Positions 14,770-22,767 of a stretch of 31,666 bases of DNA are shown here, piece after piece. This DNA is from CAIWHR01 sp039931775. GTDB taxonomy: Bacteria > Pseudomonadota > Gammaproteobacteria > Burkholderiales > Casimicrobiaceae. Position 1 is the stretch's first letter, and each line of letters opens with the position of its first letter. The notes beneath the pieces were generated by a model, which did no database searches, was not told the DNA's origin, and saw nothing but the letters and a program-made list of their open reading frames with translations. The position numbers and the translations under genes were made by a program. The stretch lies in the NCBI GenBank assembly GCA_039931775.1, contig JBDTRG010000170.1:1-31666 (forward strand), written 5' to 3'.

Positions 14770-17543
14770 AGAGCGATGCGGTCAGGTTCCGCCTGAACGG
14801 CGTCGAAGTCGCGGCCGATGCCGGCGAGACGATAATCGAAGCCGCGAAGCGAAACGGCGTCGAGATCCCGCACCTCTGCTACACGCCCGGGTTGCGCCCG
14901 GACGGCAACTGCCGAGCGTGCATGGTCGAGATCAAGGGCGAGCGCGTCTTGGCGCCGTCGTGCTGCCGTGTGCCGGCTTCGGGCATGGACGTGTCGAGCG
15001 TCAGCGATCGCGCGGTGCACGCGCAGAAGATGATCGTCGAGATGCTGGTCGCCGACGTGCCGGAGCGCGTCTACAAGCCCGACTCGGAATTGGCGCTGTG
15101 GCGACGCTGGCTCGGCATCGGCAAGCCGCGATTCGCGGCGCGCGCGCAGCCCGCTGCGGACGTCTCGCACCCGGCGATGTCCGTCAACCTCGACGCGTGC
15201 ATCCAGTGCACGCGCTGCGTGCGCGCCTGCCGCGAAGAGCAGGTCAACGACGTCATCGGCTACGCGTTCCGTGGCGGGCACTCGAAGATCGTGTTCGACC
15301 TCGATGACCCGATGGGCGCTTCGACCTGTGTCGCCTGCGGCGAGTGCGTGCAGGCGTGCCCGACCGGAGCGCTCGCGCCGGCGAAGGACGCCTATCTGGT
15401 GCCCGTCGACCGCAAGGTGGAGTCGGTGTGCCCGTACTGCGGTGTCGGTTGCCAGCTCACCTATCACGTCAAGGACAATGCGATTGTCCGCGTCGAAGGG
15501 CGCGACGGACTCGCCAACCATGAGCGTCTGTGTGTGAAGGGGCGCTTCGGGTTCGACTATGTGAAGCATGCGCAGCGTCTGACGAAGCCGCTGATCCGCA
15601 AACCGGACATGCCGAAGTCGGCCGACTTCGTGATGGACCCTTCCAATCCGCTGGCGGTCTTCCGCGAAGCGACCTGGGAGGAGGCGCTCGAACTGGCCGG
15701 AGGGACGCTCGCGAAGATCCGCGACGCGCGCGGCGGCGGCGCGCTCGCCGGCTTCGGGTCAGCCAAGGGGTCGAACGAGGAGGCGTACCTGTTCCAGAAG
15801 CTCGTCCGCACGGGTTTCGGCTCCAATAACGTCGACCACTGCACGCGGCTCTGCCACGCGTCCAGCGTCGCGGCGCTACTCGAGGGTATCGGTTCGGGCG
15901 CGGTGTCCAACCCGGTGATGGACGTGATGAAGGCGCAGGTCGTGCTTCTGATCGGCGCCAATCCTGTCGTCAATCATCCGGTGGCCGCGACGTGGATCAA
16001 GAACGCGGTGAAGCGCGGCACCCAGCTGATCATCGCGGAGCCGCGCCGCTCGGAGCTCGCGCGGCACGCGGCGCATTTCCTGCAGATCAAGCCTGATTCC
16101 GATGTCGCGCTCCTCAACGCGATGATGCACACGATCGTCGAGGAAGGCCTGGTGGCTTCGAGCTTCGTCGCCGACCGGACCAGCGACTTCGACGAACTTC
16201 GCAAGAACGTCGAAGGCCACAGCCCGGAGGCGATGGCGCCGGTGTGCGGTATCCCCGCGCAGACGATTCGCGAAGTAGCGCGGCTCTACGCGACCTCCGG
16301 CGGCTCGATGATCCTCTGGGGCATGGGCATCTCCCAGCATATCCACGGTACCGACAATGCGCGGTGCCTGATCGCGCTGTCGATGATGACCGGGCAGGTT
16401 GGGCGGCCCGGGACGGGCCTGCATCCGCTGCGCGGCCAGAACAACGTGCAGGGTGCCTCCGATGCCGGCCTCATCCCGATGATGCTTCCGGACTACCGGC
16501 GCGTCGACAACGCCGACGCGCGCGGCACTTTCGAGACGCTATGGGGGCAAACGCTCGACCCGAAGGCGGGACTGACCGTCGTCGAGATCATGGACGCCGT
16601 TCATGCCGGCAAGATCAGCGGCATGTACATCATGGGCGAGAATCCGGCGATGTCCGACCCCGACGTCGCGCACGCGAGGGCTGCGCTGGCCGCGCTCGAG
16701 ATGCTCGTCGTGCAGGACATCTTCCTCACCGAGACCGCCTATCTCGCCGACGTGATCCTTCCGGCGTCGGCGTTTCCGGAAAAGACAGGGACGTTCACCA
16801 ATACAGACCGCCTGGTCCAGCTGGGACGACAAGCGCTCGATCCGCCGGGCGAGGCACGCCAGGACCTTTCGATCATCATCGCGATGGCGAAGCGGTTGGG
16901 TCTCGACTGGAGCTACGCGAACGTCTCCGAGGTGTTCGACGAAATGCGCAAGGCGATGCCGTCGATCGGCGGTATCACCTGGGAGCGCCTCGAACGCGAG
17001 CATGCGGTCACCTATCCGTGCGAGCGGGAAGGCGATCCCGGCCAGCGCGTGGTGTTCACCGAGACATTTCCGACGCCGACCGGCCGCGGGCGGTTCGTTG
17101 CCGCCAAGGTGATTCCCGCGGCCGAGCAGCCGGATGCCACGTATCCATTCGTGCTGATCACCGGGCGCCAGCTCGAGCACTGGCACACCGGCAGCATGAC
17201 GCGACGCACTGAAGTGCTCGACGCGATCGAGCCCAATCCGGTCGCGTCGATGCACTCGCTGGATCTAGCGAAGCTCGCGGTCATCCCGGACGGAATGATC
17301 ACCGTCGCGTCTCGCCGCGGCAGCATTTCGCTTCGCGCCCGCGCCGACGACGGCACGCCGCGCGGTGCGGTCTTCATACCGTTCTGCTATTACGAGGCGG
17401 CGGCCAACCTGTTGACGAACCCGGCGCTGGATCCGTTCGGCAAGATTCCGGAGTTCAAGTACTGCGCCGTTCGCGTGAGCGCAGGCGGGTCGGAAGCTGC
17501 GACGAGAGGATACAGCTCGGCGCAGGACAACGCGGTGGCGTGA
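14766..17543 (+). CDS. fdhA: Formate dehydrogenase, alpha (molybdenum/tungsten) subunit
   Basis: Catalytic subunit of 925 residues oxidising formate to CO2. An N-terminal 2Fe-2S ferredoxin domain carries C38, C49, C52 and C66/67. Two 4Fe-4S clusters follow (C145, 148, 151, 155 and C188, 191, 194, 198), then the enzyme's own 4Fe-4S set (C222, 225, 229, 256). The metal-binding cysteine and adjacent histidine are in NNVDHCTRLCHASSV (C363, H364), a cysteine form of the selenocysteine site. The catalytic arginine is in HPLRGQNNVQGASDAG. The GTG start at 14766 follows AGAGGAA and overlaps the beta-subunit stop (GTGA). No FdsC/FdsD maturation genes lie nearby. Molybdenum versus tungsten cannot be told from sequence. 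Confidence 0.95.
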   Translation: MKSDAVRFRLNGVEVAADAGETIIEAAKRNGVEIPHLCYTPGLRPDGNCRACMVEIKGERVLAPSCCRVPASGMDVSSVSDRAVHAQKMIVEMLVADVPERVYKPDSELALWRRWLGIGKPRFAARAQPAADVSHPAMSVNLDACIQCTRCVRACREEQVNDVIGYAFRGGHSKIVFDLDDPMGASTCVACGECVQACPTGALAPAKDAYLVPVDRKVESVCPYCGVGCQLTYHVKDNAIVRVEGRDGLANHERLCVKGRFGFDYVKHAQRLTKPLIRKPDMPKSADFVMDPSNPLAVFREATWEEALELAGGTLAKIRDARGGGALAGFGSAKGSNEEAYLFQKLVRTGFGSNNVDHCTRLCHASSVAALLEGIGSGAVSNPVMDVMKAQVVLLIGANPVVNHPVAATWIKNAVKRGTQLIIAEPRRSELARHAAHFLQIKPDSDVALLNAMMHTIVEEGLVASSFVADRTSDFDELRKNVEGHSPEAMAPVCGIPAQTIREVARLYATSGGSMILWGMGISQHIHGTDNARCLIALSMMTGQVGRPGTGLHPLRGQNNVQGASDAGLIPMMLPDYRRVDNADARGTFETLWGQTLDPKAGLTVVEIMDAVHAGKISGMYIMGENPAMSDPDVAHARAALAALEMLVVQDIFLTETAYLADVILPASAFPEKTGTFTNTDRLVQLGRQALDPPGEARQDLSIIIAMAKRLGLDWSYANVSEVFDEMRKAMPSIGGITWERLEREHAVTYPCEREGDPGQRVVFTETFPTPTGRGRFVAAKVIPAAEQPDATYPFVLITGRQLEHWHTGSMTRRTEVLDAIEPNPVASMHSLDLAKLAVIPDGMITVASRRGSISLRARADDGTPRGAVFIPFCYYEAAANLLTNPALDPFGKIPEFKYCAVRVSAGGSEAATRGYSSAQDNAVA

Positions 17544-17682
17544 TCATGGCGCGCCGCGAATCTGGAAACCACACCCACCTTGGGCGTAACATGGCGGCCG
17601 AGCCCGGAAGGATGGTCGAATCGATCGCCGACATCGCAAGCGACGCAGCGACTGCAATGGGACCACACTAGGAGGAATGGCA

Positions 17683-18765
17683 ATGGCACACACGATTTGC
17701 GCGAGCGTTTTTTCCGTTCAATCACCGGCACCGCGTCAGCGATCGCGCGCGACTCCTTCGAGTGCGCGCAGGACGGCGCGTGGCGCGTCAGCGCTCTCGG
17801 CAGTGGCTTTAGCGCTCGCGGTTTGCGCGCCGGCGATGGCCTGGGAGCCGACCAAGCCGGTTGAATTCATCGTACCGGCCGGTACCGGCGGTGGCGCCGA
17901 CCAGATGGCGCGGCTGCTGCAAGGGGTGATCACCAAGAACAACCTGATGAAGCAACCGATGATCGTCGTCAACAAATCGGGCGGCGCCGGCGCGGAAGGA
18001 TTCCTGGCGGTCAAGGACGCGAAGGGCGATCCGAACAAGATCATCATCACGTTATCGAATCTGTTCACCACGCCGCTCGCGACGGGCGTGCCGTTCAACT
18101 GGAAGGACCTGACGCCTGTCGCGATGCTGGCACTCGACCAGTTCGTGCTGTGGGTCAACGCCGAGACGCCCTACAAGACCGCAAGCGATTACCTCGCCGC
18201 GGTGAAGGCCGGCGGACCCAACAAATTCAAGATGGGCGGCACCGGATCGAAGCAGGAAGACCAGATCATCACCGTAGCGCTCGAAAAGGCCACCGGCACC
18301 AAGTTCACCTACGTGCCGTTCAAGGGCGGTGGCGACGTCGCCGTGCAGCTCGTCGGCAAGCACATCGACTCTTCGGTCAACAATCCGATCGAGGCGGTCG
18401 CGCAGTGGCGCGCGGGGTCGCTGCGTCCGCTGTGCGTGTTCGATAACGACCGGATGCCCTACAAGGCCAAGGTCACCGACTCGATGTCCTGGAACGACAT
18501 CCCGAGCTGCAAATCCGCCGGCGTCGCCGTCGATTACGTGATGTTGCGAGGGATTTTCATGCCGGCCGGCGTCACCAAGGACCAGGTCGATTTCTATGTT
18601 GACCTGTTCAAGAAGGTGCGGGAAACGCCCGAATGGAAAAAATTCATGGAAGACGGCGCGTTCAACACGACGTTCATGGCCGGAGCGGAGTACACGAAGT
18701 GGGTCGAGTCCGCCGAGAACACCCACAAACAGCTGATGAAGGAAGCCGGCTTCCTGGCACCTTGA
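17683..18765 (+). CDS. tctC: Tripartite tricarboxylate transporter binding protein (TctC/Bug)
   Basis: Periplasmic receptor for a carboxylate, 360 residues. Family signatures include PVEFIVPAGTGGGADQMARL, IVVNKSGGAGAEGFLAVK and TYVPFKGGGDVAVQLVGKH. ATG 17683 is chosen over ATG 17677 because AGGAGG ends seven bases before it. The signal peptide is odd: about 30 arginine-rich polar residues precede a hydrophobic core (ASALSAVALALAVCAP) with likely cleavage AMA|WEP near residue 53. Typical family members begin close to the core. The gene is 139 bases after fdhA with no clear promoter in between, so read-through from the formate dehydrogenase operon is possible. Oxalate or another small carboxylate is a reasonable ligand guess. 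Confidence 0.92.
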   Translation: MAHTICASVFSVQSPAPRQRSRATPSSARRTARGASALSAVALALAVCAPAMAWEPTKPVEFIVPAGTGGGADQMARLLQGVITKNNLMKQPMIVVNKSGGAGAEGFLAVKDAKGDPNKIIITLSNLFTTPLATGVPFNWKDLTPVAMLALDQFVLWVNAETPYKTASDYLAAVKAGGPNKFKMGGTGSKQEDQIITVALEKATGTKFTYVPFKGGGDVAVQLVGKHIDSSVNNPIEAVAQWRAGSLRPLCVFDNDRMPYKAKVTDSMSWNDIPSCKSAGVAVDYVMLRGIFMPAGVTKDQVDFYVDLFKKVRETPEWKKFMEDGAFNTTFMAGAEYTKWVESAENTHKQLMKEAGFLAP

Positions 18766-18773
18766 TCTCAATG

Positions 18774-18803
18774 GGGCGCCGGACGGGCAACCGCCCGGCG
18801 CCC
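18774..18803 (+). other. Intercistronic hairpin with GCAA tetraloop
   Basis: A nine-base perfect stem (GGGCGCCGG at 18774-18782 with CCGGCGCCC at 18795-18803), one A-C mismatch, then three more pairs closed by the GNRA-type loop GCAA (18787-18790). It begins 8 bases after the tctC stop and lies 56 bases before tctB, with no T-tract. It looks like an RNA-stabilising or partial-termination element that would favour the receptor over the membrane genes. Confidence 0.7.
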
Positions 18804-18859
18804 GCTCCCTGGCCGCACCGGCTCGCGCGGTCACGTTTCCCTTTCGCTACAGGATCCGC

Positions 18860-19408
18860 ATGAGCGATGGCAAGCCGTCCGGCGGCGAGGCCGGAATTTC
18901 GACGCGCACTGTGGAGATCGTCGTTGCGCTCGCGTTGTTCGCCGTGGGTGCCGTCGTCGTGTTCGACAGCTACCGTCTCGGGGCGAAATGGGGGGATGAC
19001 GGTCCGCAATCCGGCTATTTCCCGTTCTATATCGGCCTGCTGCTCTGCATCTCGGGCGTTGCGACGCTCGCCGAAATCGCGATCAAGCACTGGCGGCAGC
19101 ACGGCCGGTTCCGCGGCGCGATCGCGCAGCGGGAGGACCAGTTCGTCGCTTGGAGCCAGCTCAAACTGGTGTTGTCGGTCCTCATCCCCGCGCTCGTGTA
19201 CGTGCTGGGCGTCCAGCTGATCGGCATCTACGTCGCGTCCGCCGTCTACATCGCGCTCTTCATGAGGTGGCTGGGCAAATACCCGTGGCCGAAGAGCGTC
19301 GCCGTCGGCGTGATCGTCAGCGTGTCGATCTTCGTCCTCTTCGAGATCTGGTTCAAGGTGCCCCTCTTCAAGGGCGCCTGGGATCCGATCGCGTTTCTCG
19401 GTTACTAG
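18860..19408 (+). CDS. tctB: Tripartite tricarboxylate transporter small membrane subunit (TctB)
   Basis: Small inner-membrane subunit of 182 residues with about four hydrophobic segments. The first (TVEIVVALALFAVGAVVVFDSYRLG) follows a short polar N-terminus, and the next stretch SGYFPFYIGLLLCISGVATL is typical of TctB. Its position between the receptor and the large TctA subunit is the standard order. The ATG follows AGGA at a normal distance. Function depends on TctA and TctC; it has no catalytic motif. Confidence 0.9.
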   Translation: MSDGKPSGGEAGISTRTVEIVVALALFAVGAVVVFDSYRLGAKWGDDGPQSGYFPFYIGLLLCISGVATLAEIAIKHWRQHGRFRGAIAQREDQFVAWSQLKLVLSVLIPALVYVLGVQLIGIYVASAVYIALFMRWLGKYPWPKSVAVGVIVSVSIFVLFEIWFKVPLFKGAWDPIAFLGY

Positions 19409-19455
19409 AGTCCCTGCCGGACAACCCGCCGCGACGGCCGCAAGGAGAGATCTTC

Positions 19456-20949
19456 TTGGTTGAGATCAGCGCATTGTTTCAGGGATTCGCGGTCGTCCTC
19501 ACGCCTTTCAACATGCTGCTGATGCTGATCGGCATCGTGCTCGGGGTCATCATCGGCGTGCTGCCCGGGTTGGGCGGCGCGAATGGCGTCGCGATCCTGC
19601 TCCCGCTCACGTTCACGATGCCGCCGACCTCGGCGATCATCATGCTGTCGTGCATCTACTGGGGCGCGTTGTTCGGCGGCGCGATCACGTCGGTGCTGTT
19701 CAACATCCCGGGCGAGCCCTGGTCGGTGGCAACCACGTTCGATGGCTATCCGATGGCGCAGCAGGGGCGCGCGGGCGAAGCGCTGACCGCCTCGTTCACG
19801 TCGTCGTTCATCGGCGCGCTGTTCGCGGTGATCATGATCACGTTTCTTGCGCCGCTCGTTGCGAAGTTCGCGTTGAAATTCGGTCCACCCGAGTTTTTCT
19901 CCGTCTATCTGCTGACGTTCTGCAGTTTCATCGGCATGGGCAAGGGCTCGCCGTGGAAAACGCTGGCGGCGATGCTGCTCGGGTTTGCGCTCGCCGCGGT
20001 GGGGATGGACAACATCACCGGGCGGCTACGCCTGACGTTCGGGTTTCCCGAGATGATGCGCGGCATCGATTTCCTGATCGCGGTGATCGGGCTCTTCGGC
20101 ATCGGCGAGATTCTGTTGTCCATGGAAGAGGGGCTGTCGTTCACCGGCAAGTCCGCGAAAATCGATCCGAAGGTCGTGTGGGAGACATGGAAGGGCCTGC
20201 CGAAGTACTGGATGACGTCGCTGCGCAGCTGCCTCATCGGCTGCTGGATGGGCATCACGCCCGGCGGTGCGACGCCCGCCTCATTCATGAGCTACGGCGT
20301 GGCCAAGCGCATGTCGAAGAACGGCGACAAGTTCGGCACAGGTCAGATCGAAGGCGTCATCGCGCCCGAGACCGCGGCCCATGCGGCCGGCACCAGCGCG
20401 CTCCTGCCGATGCTGGCGCTCGGCATCCCGGGCTCGCCGACGGCCGCGGTCCTGCTGGGCGGCCTCCTGATCTGGGGTCTGCAGCCGGGGCCGCTGCTCT
20501 TCGTCGAGCAGAAGGACTTCGTCTGGGGTCTCATCGCCAGCATGTATCTCGGCAATGTCGCCGGGCTCCTCATCGTGCTGACATGCGTGCCGCTGTTCGC
20601 CGCGATCCTGCGCGTCCCGTTTTCGATCATCGCGCCGGTCATCGTCGTGATCTGCGCGATCGGCGCGTATTCGGTGCACGGCGCGATGCTCGACATCTGG
20701 CTGATGATGCTGTTCGGCGTCGTCGGCTACGCGTTCAAGAAGCTCGACTACCCGCTCGCGCCGCTGGTGCTTGCGCTGGTGCTGGGCGATCGCGCCGAGG
20801 ATTCATTCCGCCAGTCGATGCTGATCGCGCAGGGCGACATGCGCATCTTCTTCTCCAATGGCCTCGTCGGCGGCATCACCGCGCTGGCCCTCGTGATGCT
20901 CTTCTGGCCGCTCGTCTCTGTGCTCCGCGCGAAGTACCGCGCGAGGTAG
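19456..20949 (+). CDS. tctA: Tripartite tricarboxylate transporter large permease (TctA)
   Basis: Main transport subunit of 497 residues with about 10-12 membrane segments. TctA signatures are clear: GIVLGVIIGVLPGLGGANGVAILLPLTF near the N-terminus, YWGALFGGAITSVLFNIPGE, and the second internal repeat ETAAHAAGTSALLPMLALGIPGSPTAAVLL. The start is taken as TTG 19456 because AAGGAG precedes it by eight bases and the protein then begins just before the first helix; no nearby ATG fits. It is 47 bases after tctB. It moves the carboxylate delivered by TctC, probably with sodium or protons as in the characterised citrate system. Confidence 0.93.
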   Translation: MVEISALFQGFAVVLTPFNMLLMLIGIVLGVIIGVLPGLGGANGVAILLPLTFTMPPTSAIIMLSCIYWGALFGGAITSVLFNIPGEPWSVATTFDGYPMAQQGRAGEALTASFTSSFIGALFAVIMITFLAPLVAKFALKFGPPEFFSVYLLTFCSFIGMGKGSPWKTLAAMLLGFALAAVGMDNITGRLRLTFGFPEMMRGIDFLIAVIGLFGIGEILLSMEEGLSFTGKSAKIDPKVVWETWKGLPKYWMTSLRSCLIGCWMGITPGGATPASFMSYGVAKRMSKNGDKFGTGQIEGVIAPETAAHAAGTSALLPMLALGIPGSPTAAVLLGGLLIWGLQPGPLLFVEQKDFVWGLIASMYLGNVAGLLIVLTCVPLFAAILRVPFSIIAPVIVVICAIGAYSVHGAMLDIWLMMLFGVVGYAFKKLDYPLAPLVLALVLGDRAEDSFRQSMLIAQGDMRIFFSNGLVGGITALALVMLFWPLVSVLRAKYRAR

Positions 20950-21067
20950 CGCGGCTGGCCGCCCTGGTACGTGGAACAGCCGTACCGGCGAACGCCGCAT
21001 TGTGCGCTGCGGCAAACGACGTTTGAATCGGCGAAGCACGCACGCCGGCGAGCGCTCACACAATGCA

Positions 21068-21095
21068 TTCAAGGGCGCATCGTCGATGCTATGCT
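21068..21095 (+). promoter_or_regulatory. Possible promoter of the TRAP transporter operon
   Basis: The 177-base gap after tctA holds an extended -10, TGC followed by TATGCT (21087-21095), with a weak -35 TTCAAG at 21068 and a 16-base spacer. A GGTACG/CGTACC hairpin at 20966-20986, just after the tctA stop, could separate the two transporter operons. Both are short motifs, so support is modest. Confidence 0.35.
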
Positions 21096-21126
21096 ACGCC
21101 CGCCATCACGTTCAAGGAGGAGTGAA

Positions 21127-22173
21127 ATGTCATCAACGTACACGCCAATGCCGCGTCGCGTTGCGCGCGTGCTGCGACACCTGTCGATCGCGGCGCTGGC
21201 GCTTTCATTTGCCGCCGCGGCCCCCGCGCAGCAGCCACGCGTTCTCAAGATCTCGCACCAGTTCCCGGCCTCGTCCGGCGCCGACGGCGATTTTCGCGAC
21301 CAGCTCGCGCAGAAGTTCGCTGCGGACGTCGAGAAGCGTACCAACGGTTCTCTCAAGATCGAGGTCTACCCGGCTAGCTCGCTGGTCAAGACGTTCGCGC
21401 AGTTCGGCGCGATCCGCAAGGGCGCCCTTGACATGTCGGTATTGCCGATCGCTTACGGCGGCGGCGAAGTTCCGGAGGCGAACCTCGGCCTGATGCCGGC
21501 GCTGATCTCGAGCTACGAGCAGGGGCTGCGCTGGAAGGATGCTCCCATCGGCAAGGAGTGGTCGAAATTGCTCGAGGACCGCGGCATCAAGATCGTCACG
21601 TGGGTGTGGCAGGCCGGCGGAATCGCCGGACTCGCGAAGCCGGTCGTGACACCCGACGACGCCAAGGGCTTGAAGATCCGTGGCGGCAGCAAGGAAATGG
21701 ACATGATGTTGAAGGGCGCCGGTGCCGCGATTACCAACGTTCCGTCGAACGAGATCTACAGCGCGATGCAGTCGGGTGTGCTCGATGCGGCACTGACGTC
21801 GTCGACGTCGCTCATCACGTTTCGGCTGTACGAGACCGGCAAGAACGTCACCTCCGCTCGCAAGAACACGTTCTGGTACATGTTCGAGCCACTGGTGATT
21901 TCGAAAACGGTGTTCGACAGCTTGACGAAGGAACAGCAGCAGGCGGTTATGGACGCCGGTGCCGGCCTCGAGAAATTCGCGCTGGACGCGGCGAAGGTCG
22001 ACGACGTGCGGATGGCCGAGGTCTACGCGAAGAATGGCGCCAAGGTCTTCGACATGGACGATGCCACGTTCGCGAAGTGGCGCGCGATAGCCCAGGCGAC
22101 CGCCTGGGACGACTTCGCGAAGAACGTGAAGGACGGCAAGCGCTGGCTCGACATGGCAAACGCCGTCAAGTGA
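21127..22173 (+). CDS. dctP: TRAP transporter solute-binding protein (DctP family)
   Basis: Periplasmic receptor of 348 residues. ATG 21127 has a near-perfect AGGAGGAGTGAA leader; the open frame extends further upstream but without such a site. The Sec signal has a basic N-region (PRRVARVLRHL), a hydrophobic core and likely cleavage APA|QQP near residue 34. The conserved arginine that clamps the ligand carboxylate is expected in the segment DDAKGLKIRGGSKEMD (R185), followed by PSNEIYSAMQSGVLDAALTS. It heads a receptor, small permease, large permease, decarboxylase-subunit series, which suggests malonate or a related dicarboxylate as ligand. The ligand is inference. Confidence 0.93.
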   Translation: MSSTYTPMPRRVARVLRHLSIAALALSFAAAAPAQQPRVLKISHQFPASSGADGDFRDQLAQKFAADVEKRTNGSLKIEVYPASSLVKTFAQFGAIRKGALDMSVLPIAYGGGEVPEANLGLMPALISSYEQGLRWKDAPIGKEWSKLLEDRGIKIVTWVWQAGGIAGLAKPVVTPDDAKGLKIRGGSKEMDMMLKGAGAAITNVPSNEIYSAMQSGVLDAALTSSTSLITFRLYETGKNVTSARKNTFWYMFEPLVISKTVFDSLTKEQQQAVMDAGAGLEKFALDAAKVDDVRMAEVYAKNGAKVFDMDDATFAKWRAIAQATAWDDFAKNVKDGKRWLDMANAVK

Positions 22174-22260
22174 TGTCCTCGCCCGGCGGCGACGAGCTTA
22201 AGGTGGGCGCGATCGGGAAACCTTGATGCTCGCCGCCCCGTCGGTAGCGGGAGCGCCACG

Positions 22261-22767
22261 ATGACCCTCTGGCTTCGCTTCACTGGAGCCCTCGACACAC
22301 TGAACACTTGGTTCGGTTACCTGTCGGGATTGCTGATCGTGTTCTGCGCCGGCATCCTCGTTTTCGAGGTCGGCGTCCGTTACTGGCTGCGCTGGGCGAC
22401 CGATTGGGAAATCGAGCTCGCGGTGATGCTGCTGATCATCTCGACGTTCATGAGCGCCGCATACACGCAGCTTCAGCGCGGGCATGTGTCGATCGACGTC
22501 CTCGACGGCGTCATGTCGCCCACCGCCAACCGAATCCGCCGCACGGTCGCGGACCTGCTGTCGCTTGCGGTCTGCGCATTCATCGCGTGGAAGTCGTGGG
22601 AGCTCTTCGGCGAGGCCTGGTCCGATGGACGCGCGAGCAACTCGGTGTGGGGGCCAAAGTTATGGATCCCGTTCGGGTTCATGGCGCTCGGCATGACGCT
22701 ACTGTGTCTGCAGCTCGCCGTGCAGATCCCGGCGGCGCGCTTCGGCCAACGAAAAAGGCCCCCGTGA
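22261..22767 (+). CDS. dctQ: TRAP transporter small permease (DctQ)
   Basis: Membrane subunit of 168 residues with four hydrophobic segments. Family features are the early segment WFGYLSGLLIVFCAGILVFEVGVRYWL and the loop TDWEIELAVMLLIISTFMSAAYTQLQRGHVSIDVL, where the RGHVSID motif is typical of DctQ. It starts 87 bases after dctP; that gap holds an eight-pair stem (22185-22192 with 22230-22237) with a large loop. The GGGAG site precedes the ATG. Its TGA overlaps the GTG of dctM by four bases, so translation is probably coupled. Confidence 0.93.
   Translation: MTLWLRFTGALDTLNTWFGYLSGLLIVFCAGILVFEVGVRYWLRWATDWEIELAVMLLIISTFMSAAYTQLQRGHVSIDVLDGVMSPTANRIRRTVADLLSLAVCAFIAWKSWELFGEAWSDGRASNSVWGPKLWIPFGFMALGMTLLCLQLAVQIPAARFGQRKRPP

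Noticed and set aside
17544..17682. Promoter or terminator between fdhA and tctC
   Set aside because: No convincing -35/-10 pair or hairpin with a T-tract could be found in these 139 bases.
20971..21126. N-terminal extension of the TRAP binding protein
   Set aside because: It would place an arginine-rich stretch before the signal peptide; ATG 21127 has a near-perfect ribosome site.
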